Source of the DNA: Pimelobacter simplex
GTDB lineage: Bacteria; Actinomycetota; Actinomycetes; Propionibacteriales; Nocardioidaceae
Assembly (NCBI RefSeq): GCF_024662235.1
Contig: NZ_CP096276.1
Coordinates: 4,464,001 to 4,528,000, forward strand
Direction of reading: 5' to 3'
DNA: 64,000 nt
Position 1 is the first letter of the stretch. Each line of letters opens with the position of its first letter. Under the pieces are notes generated by a model that was not told the origin of the DNA, searched no databases, and was given only the letters and a program-made list of their open reading frames with translations. Position numbers and translations under genes: made by a program. Below, piece by piece: positions 31,122 through 39,745 of the stretch.

Positions 31122-31949
31122 TCAGGTCAACCAGCGCACGAACTCCTCGACGCTCCGCGCGCCGCGCGGCCCGACGAAGATCCGGCTCTCGTCAGCGGGC
31201 GCCTCCGGGTCGCAGAGCACCGCGACCTGGGTGCCGGTCGCGGGCTGCTCGGCGACCGGGATCGTGCACGGCGGGCGGGTCCAGCGGTCGGTGCCGGCGG
31301 CGTCGATGAAGCGGACCGTCAGCCGGCTGGTCGCGGTGACCTCGCCGGCCACGATCCGGCCGGTCTCGAGCAGGTCGGCGATCCGGGCGGTCCGGGCGCG
31401 GTGCCGGCGGCGGACCTCGACGGCGATCGCGAGCGCGAGGAGGGCGAGCACCCACGCCAGGATCGGCCACCAGACGTCGACGCGGTACCAGATCCAGTGC
31501 GTGGTGCCCCAGGCCTCGTCGTCGCCGAACGTCGGGTCGGTGCGGGTGCCGACCGCCACGGGCGCGGTCATCTGCGGACACGCCAGCGTCACGCCGACGG
31601 CGGCGCCGACCGCGGCCACGGGGATCGGGCCGACGACCGGGTAGCGCAGCCGTGAGCCCGGCGCCGACCGGACCAGGACCGTGCTGAGGAGGCCGAGACC
31701 GAGCACGGCGCACAGGCCGACCGGGAACATCCAGAACCACGAGTCGAGCCGCGAGTCCCAGCCGGCGAAGACGCCGTTGAGCTTGCTGATGCGCATGCTG
31801 TCGAGCATCGCGACGATGCCGGCGCCGGTGAGGGCGGCGGCCAGCCCGGACAGGGCGAGCACCGTGACGAGGGCGGCCGGACGGAGCGGGCTGCGGCGCA
31901 GGCGCGCGATGCGCTCGGCACGGACCTGGACAGGATCGATCGTGCTCAT
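31122..31949 (-). CDS. Membrane protein with C-terminal DUF3592-like domain
   Basis: 275 residues from ATG 31949 (GGAGG upstream). Four hydrophobic segments are visible (residues about 26-50, 72-90, 105-125, 158-178), then a cytoplasmic beta-rich domain starting RIADLLETGRIVAGEVTATS and containing VAVLCDPEAPADESRIFVG. That end resembles DUF3592, a small beta domain often attached to two membrane helices. Function unknown. It is 50 bp downstream of the alarmone synthetase gene on the same strand. Confidence 0.7.
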   Translation of the reverse strand: MSTIDPVQVRAERIARLRRSPLRPAALVTVLALSGLAAALTGAGIVAMLDSMRISKLNGVFAGWDSRLDSWFWMFPVGLCAVLGLGLLSTVLVRSAPGSRLRYPVVGPIPVAAVGAAVGVTLACPQMTAPVAVGTRTDPTFGDDEAWGTTHWIWYRVDVWWPILAWVLALLALAIAVEVRRRHRARTARIADLLETGRIVAGEVTATSRLTVRFIDAAGTDRWTRPPCTIPVAEQPATGTQVAVLCDPEAPADESRIFVGPRGARSVEEFVRWLT

Positions 31950-31999
31950 CGGCGCCTCCGAGTCGTCGGGGGCCGGACCCTACCCCGCGGGGACCGGTC

Positions 32000-32659
32000 T
32001 CAACCGTGCACGGTGCGGTGGAGCTCGGCCATCCGGGCGTCGAGCTCGTGGGCGACCCGGGCGGCCGCGGAGAGCTCGTCCATCAGCTCGGCGGGGACGT
32101 CCTTGTCGTACTTGTAGTAGATCTTGTGCTCGACGCTGGCCCAGAAGTCCATCGCGACGGTCCGGATCTGGAGCTCGACCGGCACCGTGCGGGCCGCGTC
32201 GGAGAGGAAGACGGGGACCTCGACGATCGCGTGCAGGCTGCGGTAGCCGTTGGGCTTGGGGTGCGCGATGTAGTCCTTGATCGTGCGCACGGTGACGTCC
32301 GGCTGGGTCGTGAGCATGTCGAGGACGTGATAGGCGTCGGAGATGAAGCTGCACACGATCCGGACGCCGGCGATGTCGTTGATCTGGGCGCCGATCGCGT
32401 CGGGGTCGAGCGGCTCGAGCGGTACGCCGAGCCGGGCCGCCTTGGCGCGCAGGCTCTCGATCGACTTGAGCCGCGAGCTGACGTGCTCGATCGGGCTGCC
32501 GGTGCCCCGGAAGGCGAGCTCCTCGCGCAGGATGTTGATCTTGGTCAGCATCTCGTCGAGGCCGAACTTGTAGTGCAGCAGGAACTGCCCGAGGGCGCGG
32601 TCGAACCCGGACGGCTCGTCCGCGGACTCCTCTCGTGACGGAGCGCTGGCAGTGGTCAC
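32000..32659 (-). CDS. Small alarmone synthetase, RelQ/YjbM type (GTP pyrophosphokinase)
   Basis: 219 residues from GTG 32659 (a longer frame to 32704 exists). Synthetase core: GVRIVCSFISDAYHVLDML, then KDYIAHPKPNGYRSLHAIVE (nucleotide-binding loop), then VPVELQIRTVAMDFWASVEH, where the ExQIRT motif and following His/Trp are catalytic. There is no hydrolase (HD), TGS or ACT domain, and the length fits the roughly 210-residue single-domain enzymes. They make (p)ppGpp or pGpp from ATP and GTP/GDP under stress. A CAGACT box 6 nt before the GTG may be a leaderless promoter. Confidence 0.9.
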   Translation of the reverse strand: MTTASAPSREESADEPSGFDRALGQFLLHYKFGLDEMLTKINILREELAFRGTGSPIEHVSSRLKSIESLRAKAARLGVPLEPLDPDAIGAQINDIAGVRIVCSFISDAYHVLDMLTTQPDVTVRTIKDYIAHPKPNGYRSLHAIVEVPVFLSDAARTVPVELQIRTVAMDFWASVEHKIYYKYDKDVPAELMDELSAAARVAHELDARMAELHRTVHG

Positions 32660-32717
32660 GAGACGAGTCTGCCCGGTGGCCGGTGACCGCCCGGAGGCGG
32701 CCACCGGCCTCAGGCGA

Positions 32718-34265
32718 TCAGCTCACCGCGTCGAGCGCGTCGAGCACGCCCTCGCCGTAGTAGCTGTTGTTGCGATCGGACCCCACGCACGGCGCGCCGG
32801 CGGTCGTGGTGCCACAGGCATGGTCGTCGGCCTGGGCGCGCAGCTTGGCGACCATCTGGGCGGGCGTCCAGCGCGGGTGCACCGACTTCATCAGGGCCAG
32901 GACGCCCGCCACGTGCGGCGAGGCCATCGACGTACCCGACTTGAGGCCGTAGCCGTTGCCGTTGACGATGGTCGACAGGATCCGCGAGCCGGGGGCCGCG
33001 ACGTCGATGACGCCGAGACCGCGGTTGCTGAAGCCGGACAGCCGGTTCTCCAGCCCCGTGGTCGGGAACCGCTCCAGCGACGACACGGTCACCACGCCCG
33101 GCAGCTCGGTCGGGATGTCCTGGCAGCCGTTGTTGAGCGTGCGCTCGACGGGGGTGCCGTCGTCGGGGCTGCCGCTGTCGGTCGTCTTGTTCGCCAGGTC
33201 GTACGACGAGTTGCCGGCCGCCGCCGCGTGGACGACGCCCTGGTCGGTCGACCAGGCCACCGCGCGGCGGACCGCCTCCTTGGCGGCGTACTGGTCGGGC
33301 TGGTCCTCGCAGTAGAACTCGAACGGGTCGACGTAGTAGCTGTTGTTGGTCACGTCCATGCCGCGCTCACCGGCCCACATGAAGCCGCAGACGGCGTACT
33401 CGGGGTAGATGAAGCCGTCGTCGTTGACCACCTTGACCGCGGCCATCCGGACGCCGGGGGCCACGCCCACGATGCCCGTTCCGTTGCGCGCGGCACCGAT
33501 CGTGCCGGCGACGTGCGTGCCGTGGTCGCTCGTGGTCGGGTACCAACCGGTCGGCGAGCGGTCCGGGCGGCCGGCGTCGCTGCAGTTGACCGAGTCCCGG
33601 ACGTCGATATTGGCGGCCAGGTCCGGGTGGTCCGGGTCGATGCCGCTGTCGAGGACGCCCACGACGACCCGGCGGGAGCCGTCGGTGATCTCGTGGGCCT
33701 GGTCGGCCTTGATCATCTGCATGTCCCACTGCTCGGCCTCGCGCGGGTCGGGCGCGACGGCCACGGTCCGCTCGCTGCCGGCGCCGTCGGTGTCCCGCTG
33801 CGGGGCGGCCTTGCGGAGCTGACCCTTGCCGGGGCCCCACGGGGACGCGACGCCCTCGGGCGTGCCCTCGCTGACCGGGACGGTGCGGGTCGCACCGACC
33901 GACTCGAGCGCGTGGCCCGCACGGCGTCGTACGTCATCGCGGAAGGCGGCACGGTCGCTGTGCGCGACGACGACGCCGATCTGCGGCCAGGTCTGGATCA
34001 CCACGCCGCCGGACGCGCGCACGGCACGCTCGACGAGGCGGGTCTGGCCCGGGTTGGCGTGCTTGGCGTTGAGGACGTAGGCCGAGACGGCCCCGTCCGG
34101 GGTGCTGATCGGCACCGGGGTCGACGGCGGGCCGTCGGCGTCTCCGGAGCCGGGCCCGGGAGCCGCGGTGGCTCCGGGCGTGGACACGGCGAGGCCGGCC
34201 AGGGTGAGGCCGGTGGCTGCCGCGAGGACGACGGCGCGGAGCCGTCGGTTGCTGCGCAAGGACAT
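32718..34265 (-). CDS. Secreted subtilisin-like serine protease (S8)
   Basis: 515 residues. Signal peptide 1-35 ending near PGATAAPG; inhibitor-like propeptide about residues 55-130 (AYVLNAKHANPGQTRLVERA). Catalytic triad: Asp in VVVGVLDSGIDPDHPDL, His in TSDHGTHVAGTIGAARNGTG, Ser in LKSGTSMASPHVAGVLALM. Two further cysteine-containing loops (VNCSDAG, CGTTTAGAPC) may form disulphides. It has no C-terminal anchor, so it is exported and probably released. Start ATG 34265 is set by the signal peptide and AAAGGGG upstream. It shares strand with the gene at 34310 (45 bp gap). Confidence 0.93.
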   Translation of the reverse strand: MSLRSNRRLRAVVLAAATGLTLAGLAVSTPGATAAPGPGSGDADGPPSTPVPISTPDGAVSAYVLNAKHANPGQTRLVERAVRASGGVVIQTWPQIGVVVAHSDRAAFRDDVRRRAGHALESVGATRTVPVSEGTPEGVASPWGPGKGQLRKAAPQRDTDGAGSERTVAVAPDPREAEQWDMQMIKADQAHEITDGSRRVVVGVLDSGIDPDHPDLAANIDVRDSVNCSDAGRPDRSPTGWYPTTSDHGTHVAGTIGAARNGTGIVGVAPGVRMAAVKVVNDDGFIYPEYAVCGFMWAGERGMDVTNNSYYVDPFEFYCEDQPDQYAAKEAVRRAVAWSTDQGVVHAAAAGNSSYDLANKTTDSGSPDDGTPVERTLNNGCQDIPTELPGVVTVSSLERFPTTGLENRLSGFSNRGLGVIDVAAPGSRILSTIVNGNGYGLKSGTSMASPHVAGVLALMKSVHPRWTPAQMVAKLRAQADDHACGTTTAGAPCVGSDRNNSYYGEGVLDALDAVS

Positions 34266-34309
34266 GGATGTCCCCTTTCCGAGAGGCGCGGGTGTGCGCC
34301 TGCGCATCT

Positions 34310-34855
34310 TCACACCTCACTGTGTCCTGCGTCACGTGGGGTGGCGGTCCCCCGCAGGACGACCGGCGCGCCGCGGTACGTCGGCACGCGCGTCCCCGCG
34401 TCGTACGCTGCCCGGGCGGCCCGGCCGATCCGCGGGGCGTGCGGCGGTGAGGTGTCGGCGGTACCGGTCGCCGCGGTGGCGTGGGCCAGCGTCGAGACCG
34501 CCCGCAGCGCCTGCCAGACCACGTCGGCGTCGGCCCGGACCCGCGGGTCGTCGTACCCACCGACGGCGAGCCGGCCCGGCTCCCGGTCGATGCCGCGCAG
34601 CACCTGCACCTGGGCGGTCTCCGCGCCGGGCGCCACATCAACCGGCAGCGGGAGCACCGCCTGCAGGCCGCCGCAGTCGAGCGCGTCGGGCAGGCTCGCG
34701 TGGCGGTGCCGCTCGGCCGCCGCGGGCGGGCCCGGCGGGACGCACCACCACCCGGCCCCGGGCAGGCCGCGGGCGACCGCCTCGCCGAGGGCCTCCTCGT
34801 CGGCCGGGAGCAGCCACGTCGTCGTCTGCCTGCTGCGCCGGGTGCCGCTCGCCAT
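34310..34855 (-). CDS. Hypothetical protein upstream of the subtilase
   Basis: 181 residues, no signal peptide or membrane segment. It has a Trp/Pro-rich early part (GWWCVPPGPPAAAERHRHAS), then PVDVAPGAETAQVQVLRGID and DPRVRADADVVWQALRAVST, and a basic tail. No family is recognised. High third-position GC supports coding. It is divergent from the carbonic anhydrase gene (50 bp between starts) and 45 bp from the subtilase, so an operon with the protease is likely. Confidence 0.55.
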   Translation of the reverse strand: MASGTRRSRQTTTWLLPADEEALGEAVARGLPGAGWWCVPPGPPAAAERHRHASLPDALDCGGLQAVLPLPVDVAPGAETAQVQVLRGIDREPGRLAVGGYDDPRVRADADVVWQALRAVSTLAHATAATGTADTSPPHAPRIGRAARAAYDAGTRVPTYRGAPVVLRGTATPRDAGHSEV

Positions 34856-34892
34856 GGCCCGACCCTACGAGGAGCCCGGACCGGGCCTGGCC

Positions 34893-34898
34893 TACCGT
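34893..34898 (+). promoter_or_regulatory. -10 box, leaderless start of gamma-carbonic anhydrase gene
   Basis: TACCGT, 7 nt before GTG 34906. This decides between GTG 34897 and GTG 34906 in favour of the latter. Confidence 0.55.
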
Positions 34899-34905
34899 GT
34901 CAGCC

Positions 34906-35439
34906 GTGTTCCTCTACGAGTTCGAGGGGCGTCGCCCCCAGGTCCACCCCGAGGCGTTCGTCGCCCCGACGGCGACGCTGATCGGCGACGTACGGGTCGA
35001 GAAGGGCGCGAGCATCTGGTACGGCGCCGTCCTGCGCGCCGACATCTGCACGATCATCGTCCGTGAGGGCTCCAACGTGCAGGACAACTCGGTCGTCCAC
35101 GGCGCCCCCGAGGTCACCGTCGAGATCGGCCCGCACGCCACGATCGCCCACGCGTGCGTCTTCCACGGCGACAAGATCGGCGAGAAGTCGCTGCTCGGCA
35201 ACGCCAGCACCATCCTCGACGGCGCGACGATCGGCGCGGGCAGCCTGGTCGCGGCAGGAGCGGTCATCACCCCCGGCAAGGAGATCCCCGACGGGGTCCT
35301 CGCCGCGGGCGCGCCGGCCGAGCCGAAGAAGCCCATCGAGGGCACCGGCGCGCAGTTCTGGATCGAGACCAACGCGCCGTACTACGCCGACCTCGCCACC
35401 CGGCACCGCAAGGGCGTCGTCGCCGTGCCGGAGGACTAG
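34906..35439 (+). CDS. Gamma-class carbonic anhydrase-like left-handed beta-helix protein
   Basis: 177 residues. Hexapeptide repeats begin FVAPTATLIGDVRVEKGASI. RADICTIIVREGSNVQDNSV carries the conserved Arg and Gln/Asp; metal His are in VVHG and in IAHACVFHGDKIG (H-x4-H). LGNASTILDGATIGAGSLVA completes the helix. Trimeric Cam/CaiE/YrdA-type proteins hydrate CO2 or have unknown activity; the acidic loop of archaeal Cam is absent, so activity is not assured. Upstream leaderless promoter; no cotranscribed neighbour. Confidence 0.9.
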   Translation: MFLYEFEGRRPQVHPEAFVAPTATLIGDVRVEKGASIWYGAVLRADICTIIVREGSNVQDNSVVHGAPEVTVEIGPHATIAHACVFHGDKIGEKSLLGNASTILDGATIGAGSLVAAGAVITPGKEIPDGVLAAGAPAEPKKPIEGTGAQFWIETNAPYYADLATRHRKGVVAVPED

Positions 35440-36338
35440 GTCGGTTCCTCACCCACTGTCGCGGCCGACGTCCTCCCGGCGTCTGGACTGGCGGCACACG
35501 CCACGCGGAAGGCCTGCCGCCACGGCGCGACGAGATGGACGGCAGCGACCAGCAGTACCAGTAGTGCGAGCGCGCTGACACTCGACAGCAGCGGCATCTC
35601 CGCAACCAGCAACTCCCTCATCTGACTGCTCTCGTTCGGCAACCAGTCCTCGAGCATCGATGTCGCCACGACCCTTGGCGGTGCGACCTGGTGCAGCACG
35701 AAGTCGTTGACAACGAAGGTCGCAATGCCCACCAGCATCCATCGGATCGACGTCGGCGCCCCCTGCAGGAGCCGATGCGCCTGCACCAGGCTCGCGTAGC
35801 AGGTGGCACCGGTCAGAGCCACGAGACCGAGACCGAGCTGCACGGCCACCATGTCGGCGTGCGGCGTACCGCCGTCCGTGCCCGCCCGGCTCCACCCGAA
35901 CCCCACTCCGAAGGTCAGCACAACGACCGCAGCACAAGTCTTGCCGACAGCATCGAGGAATCCGACCGACTGCACGACGCCAAACCACAGCTCCTGGACC
36001 GCTCGCCGTACGGTCCAACCGGTCACCAGCACGCGAATCGCAACCATGAGTCCCACCAGAAGCGTCCAGATGACCGACGCCCAGAGCAGCAGATGGAGGG
36101 CGGCCGTACCCAGGAACGGGACCATCCATCGCCCACTCTCCTCGTGGAGCATGCGGACGCCGACCCATCCGACCAGCACAGGACTCAGCAGCAATGTGGC
36201 TACCGCCAGGAGACCGTAGAGACGCGCCACGGCACGGAACCCAAAGATCCCGTCGGACCAGGACCAGGCGCCGTCGAGCCAAGCCTCTGCCGCGCGGGCC
36301 TCGATCCCAGCCTTCTCCCTCAGCCGTTTCACGGACAT
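35436..36338 (-). CDS. Multipass membrane protein of atypical base composition
   Basis: 300 residues from ATG 36338 (GAGGT site 7 nt upstream). Six or so hydrophobic segments are visible: LLAVATLLLSPVLVGWVGV, FLGTAALHLLLWASVIWTLL, ALALLVLLVAAVHLVAP among others. The N-terminal 30 residues are cytoplasmic-looking with a Trp-rich patch (AWLDGAWSWSDGIFGF). Codon use is visibly less GC-rich at third positions than its neighbours, and there is an open frame antisense and a competing frame on the same strand; the membrane pattern makes this frame the credible one. This points to recent acquisition or relaxed selection. No family is recognised. Confidence 0.6.
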   Translation of the reverse strand: MSVKRLREKAGIEARAAEAWLDGAWSWSDGIFGFRAVARLYGLLAVATLLLSPVLVGWVGVRMLHEESGRWMVPFLGTAALHLLLWASVIWTLLVGLMVAIRVLVTGWTVRRAVQELWFGVVQSVGFLDAVGKTCAAVVVLTFGVGFGWSRAGTDGGTPHADMVAVQLGLGLVALTGATCYASLVQAHRLLQGAPTSIRWMLVGIATFVVNDFVLHQVAPPRVVATSMLEDWLPNESSQMRELLVAEMPLLSSVSALALLVLLVAAVHLVAPWRQAFRVACAASPDAGRTSAATVGEEPT

Positions 36339-36442
36339 CTGTGCGACCTCCCGAGATCTTCAGTGACACCACGTCACAGTGAAGCACCCGGCAGGCACAG
36401 TGTGGCAATGACGCGGTGTCAGGACGGTTCGCGGCCGCGCTA

Positions 36443-36448
36443 TAAGGT
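36443..36448 (+). promoter_or_regulatory. -10 box, leaderless start of lysX
   Basis: TAAGGT, within the motif TATAAGGT, 6 nt before GTG 36455. No ribosome binding site is present. Confidence 0.6.
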
Positions 36449-36454
36449 GCCTAG

Positions 36455-39400
36455 GTGTCGCGCGACAACAGCTCCTCGTCGATCGGCGCGCAGTACCGGA
36501 CCCTGACCGAGGGCCTCCAGAAGCGGATCCCCCCTTATGCCGCGACGCTCCTCGGTACGTGGGCCGTGGTGTGCGCCGTCACCGCGCTCTTCCCTCCCCT
36601 GCGCCACGCGGTGCGGCCCGAGCTGTTCTGGATCAACGAGAACTTCCTGCTGCTGCGGCCGAACCTCGCCTACGCCACCTTCCTCGGGCTCCTCGCCGCC
36701 GCGCTCAGCACGCGCAAGCGCGCCGGCTGGCGGGTGCTCGTGGTCTTCCTCGTCTTCAACCTCGCCGATGCCACCGGTGACCTGACCACGCGCTCGCGCA
36801 GCGGGCTCGCGGTGACCGTCGCGATCGTGCTGCTGGTGCTGGTCCTGCTCGCCCGCAAGGGGTTCACCACGCGGGTGCGCTCGCGGTCGGTGATCAAGGC
36901 GGGCGTCGTCCTGGCGTGCACGCTCGCGGTCAGCATCGGGATCGGCTTCCTGCTCATCGAGGTGCTGCCCGGCACGCTCCCGGCCGACCAGCGGCTGCTG
37001 TGGTCGGTCAACCGCGCGACGGGTGGCATCCTCGGCCCGCGCGCCTTCGACGGGCACCCGTCGGAGTGGGCGAGCGACTTCATCGGCTTCCTCGGCGCGG
37101 TCTCCCTGCTCGGCTCGTTCGCCGTGGTCTTCCAGTCCCAGGCGCTCGACGCCGTGCTGCGCCGGCCCGAGGAGCGGGCGATCCGGGCGCTGCTCGACGA
37201 GTACGGCCGGGGCGACTCGCTGGGCTACTTCGCGACCCGCCGCGACAAGGCCGCCATGTTCTCCGAGGACGGCCGCGCGGCCGTCCTCTACCGGGTCGAG
37301 ATCGGCGTCTGCCTGGCCAGCGGCGACCCGATCGGCGACCCCGGCGCCTGGCCGTCGGCGATCGCCCGCTGGCAGCAGTACGCCGACGACCACGGCTGGT
37401 CCCAGGCGGTTCTCGGTGCCAGCGAGCGCGGCGCCCAGCAGTACGAGCGGGCCGGCCTGACCGCGCTCCAGCTCGGCGACGAGGCGATCATCGACGTCGC
37501 GACGTTCAACCAGAACCGCAACCGGCTGCGCCCCGTCCGCCAAGCCGTACGACGCGTCGAGCGCCAGGGCATCACCGTCCGGATCCGGCGGCACCACCAG
37601 GTCCCCGAGGACGAGATGGACCTGATCAGCGAGCTCGCCGAGCGCTGGCGCGGCGACGAGCCCGAGCGCGGCTTCTCGATGGCGCTGGGCCGGCTGGGCG
37701 ACCCCGAGGACGGCGACTGCCTGCTCGTCGAGGCGCTCGACCCCGACGGCACGGTCGTGGCCCTGCTCTCGTTCGTGCCGTGGGGTCGCTCCGGCATCTC
37801 GCTCGACCTCATGCGCCGCGACCCGGAGGCGCCCAACGGCGTCATCGAGTTCCTGGTCAGCACCCTGGCCGAGCGCGGCGGCGAGCACCGCGTCGCGCAG
37901 ATCTCGCTCAACTTCGCCGTGCTCCGCTCGGTCTTCCAGGAGGGCGCCCGGATCGGCGCCGGTCCGGTGCTGCGGGTGCTGCGCAAGGTGCTCCTCGTGC
38001 TCTCCCGCTACTGGCAGCTCGAGGCGCTCTACCGCTCCAACGTGAAGTTCGAGCCCAACTGGCTGCCCCGCTTCCTGTGCTACGACGACGCCCGGATGCT
38101 CGTCCGGATCGGCGTCGCGTCCGGCATCGCCGAGGGCTTCGTCAACGTGCCCGGCTGGACCCGGACCCGCCGCAAGCTCGTGCCCGAGGCGCTCCCCGAG
38201 GCCCGCGCCGACCAGATCGTCGCGTCGGTCTGCGAGCACCAGGCCCAGCGGGCGCGCGGGCGGCGTCCTCCCGAGCAGGTGCGGGTCCGCCTCGAGCGGC
38301 TCGCCGAGATGTCCGAGGCGGGGGTGCAGGCCTACCCCGCCTCGACCGGGCGTCCCTCGTCGGTCACCGACGCCCTCGCCGCCCCCGACGGTACGACGGT
38401 CACCGTGGCCGGTCGCCTCGTCGGCGTCCGCAACCACGGCGGCGTCCTCTTCGCCGAGGTCCGCGACTGGACCGGGCTGGTCCAGTGCGTGCTCCAGGGC
38501 GGCACCGAGGCCGGGGCCGAGCCGGACCTGCGCGCGTTCGTCGCCCGCTGCGACCTGGGCGACCTGGTCGAGATGACCGGCGACCTCGACCTCACCCGCA
38601 CCGGCCAGCGCTCGGTCTTCGTCTCCTCGTGGCGGATGCTGGCCAAGTGCCTGCACCCGCTGCCGAGCCGGGTCAACGGCACCCTCGCCCCCGAGGTCCG
38701 GGTCCGCCAGCGCCACGTCGACCTGGCCCTCAACGACGACGCCCGCGAGCTGCTGCGCCGCCGCGGGACCGTGATCCGCCAGATCCGCGAGACCCTCCAC
38801 GCGCAGGGCTACCTCGAGGTCGAGACGCCGGTCCTGCACACGGTCCACGGCGGCGCCAACGCCCGCCCGTTCACGACCTACAGCAACGCCTACGACCTGC
38901 CGCTCTCGCTGCGGATCGCGCCCGAGCTCTACCTCAAGCGCCTGTGCGTCGGCGGCGTCGACAAGGTCTACGAGCTCGGCCGGGTGTTCCGCAACGAGGG
39001 CGCCGACCGGACCCACAACCCGGAGTTCACCGCGCTCGAGGCGTACGACGCGTTCGGCGACTACACGACGATGAGGCACCTGTGCCGCGAGGTGATCGTG
39101 GCGACCGCGATCGCCGCGCACGGTGAGCCGGTGCTGGTGCGCCGCGACGACGACGGCACCGAGGAGCGCTTCCCCATCGGCGGCGAGTGGCCGGTGGTGA
39201 CCGTGCACGCGGCGGTCTCCGCCGCGGTCGGCGCCGAGGTCGACTGGAGCACGCCGCTGGAGACGTGGCGCGAGCTCGCCGTACGCCACGGCGTACCGTC
39301 GGGAGAGGACCGCACGGGCGACCAGATCGTCCTCGACCTGTACGAGAAGCTGGTCGAGCCCCACACGGTCCACCCGACCTTCTACGCCGACTTCCCGACC

Positions 39401-39745
39401 TCCGTGTGCCCCCTGACCCGATCCCGTGACGACGTGCCGGCGCTCGCCGAGCGCTGGGACCTGGTCGCCTTCGGCATGGAGATCGCCACCGCCTACAGCG
39501 AGCTGACCGACCCGGTCGAGCAGCGCCGCCGGCTCGAGGAGCAGTCGCTGCTCGCCGCGGGCGGCGACGCCGAGGCGATGGTGGTCGACGAGCAGTTCCT
39601 CCAGGCACTCGAGTTCGGCCTGCCGCCGACGGGAGGAATCGGGATCGGCGTCGACCGCCTGCTCATGCTGCTCTCGGGCGAGTCCATCCGCGCGACGCTG
39701 GCGTTCCCCCTCGTCCGCCCCGGTACGACGACGGAGGTGCCATGA
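36455..39745 (+). CDS. lysX: Bifunctional lysylphosphatidylglycerol synthase / lysyl-tRNA synthetase LysX
   Basis: 1096 residues. The N-terminal part has about six membrane helices (residues 25-235), followed by the MprF-type DUF2156 transferase domain (EERAIRALLDEYGRGDSLGY, SLDLMRRDPEAPNGVIEFLV, residues about 240-570). An OB anticodon-binding domain (VAGRLVGVRNHGGVLFAEVR, near 650) and a class II LysRS catalytic domain complete it: motif 2 in FRNEGADRTHNPEFTALEAY, motif 3 in GIGIGVDRLLMLLSGESI. The synthetase charges tRNA-Lys and the membrane part transfers lysine to phosphatidylglycerol, lowering surface charge and giving resistance to cationic peptides. This fusion is an actinobacterial hallmark. 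The gene is coupled (ATGA) to the DUF998 protein gene. Confidence 0.96.
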   Translation: MSRDNSSSSIGAQYRTLTEGLQKRIPPYAATLLGTWAVVCAVTALFPPLRHAVRPELFWINENFLLLRPNLAYATFLGLLAAALSTRKRAGWRVLVVFLVFNLADATGDLTTRSRSGLAVTVAIVLLVLVLLARKGFTTRVRSRSVIKAGVVLACTLAVSIGIGFLLIEVLPGTLPADQRLLWSVNRATGGILGPRAFDGHPSEWASDFIGFLGAVSLLGSFAVVFQSQALDAVLRRPEERAIRALLDEYGRGDSLGYFATRRDKAAMFSEDGRAAVLYRVEIGVCLASGDPIGDPGAWPSAIARWQQYADDHGWSQAVLGASERGAQQYERAGLTALQLGDEAIIDVATFNQNRNRLRPVRQAVRRVERQGITVRIRRHHQVPEDEMDLISELAERWRGDEPERGFSMALGRLGDPEDGDCLLVEALDPDGTVVALLSFVPWGRSGISLDLMRRDPEAPNGVIEFLVSTLAERGGEHRVAQISLNFAVLRSVFQEGARIGAGPVLRVLRKVLLVLSRYWQLEALYRSNVKFEPNWLPRFLCYDDARMLVRIGVASGIAEGFVNVPGWTRTRRKLVPEALPEARADQIVASVCEHQAQRARGRRPPEQVRVRLERLAEMSEAGVQAYPASTGRPSSVTDALAAPDGTTVTVAGRLVGVRNHGGVLFAEVRDWTGLVQCVLQGGTEAGAEPDLRAFVARCDLGDLVEMTGDLDLTRTGQRSVFVSSWRMLAKCLHPLPSRVNGTLAPEVRVRQRHVDLALNDDARELLRRRGTVIRQIRETLHAQGYLEVETPVLHTVHGGANARPFTTYSNAYDLPLSLRIAPELYLKRLCVGGVDKVYELGRVFRNEGADRTHNPEFTALEAYDAFGDYTTMRHLCREVIVATAIAAHGEPVLVRRDDDGTEERFPIGGEWPVVTVHAAVSAAVGAEVDWSTPLETWRELAVRHGVPSGEDRTGDQIVLDLYEKLVEPHTVHPTFYADFPTSVCPLTRSRDDVPALAERWDLVAFGMEIATAYSELTDPVEQRRRLEEQSLLAAGGDAEAMVVDEQFLQALEFGLPPTGGIGIGVDRLLMLLSGESIRATLAFPLVRPGTTTEVP

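Noticed and set aside
35449..36408. Alternative frame for the odd membrane gene
   Set aside because: It gives a Gly/Arg-rich chain without membrane segments, while the 300-residue frame shows a regular hydrophobic pattern and a good ribosome site.
36440..39373. 977-residue minus-strand frame opposite lysX
   Set aside because: Composition is typical of antisense high-GC shadows and shows no motifs, whereas the plus strand encodes a full LysX.
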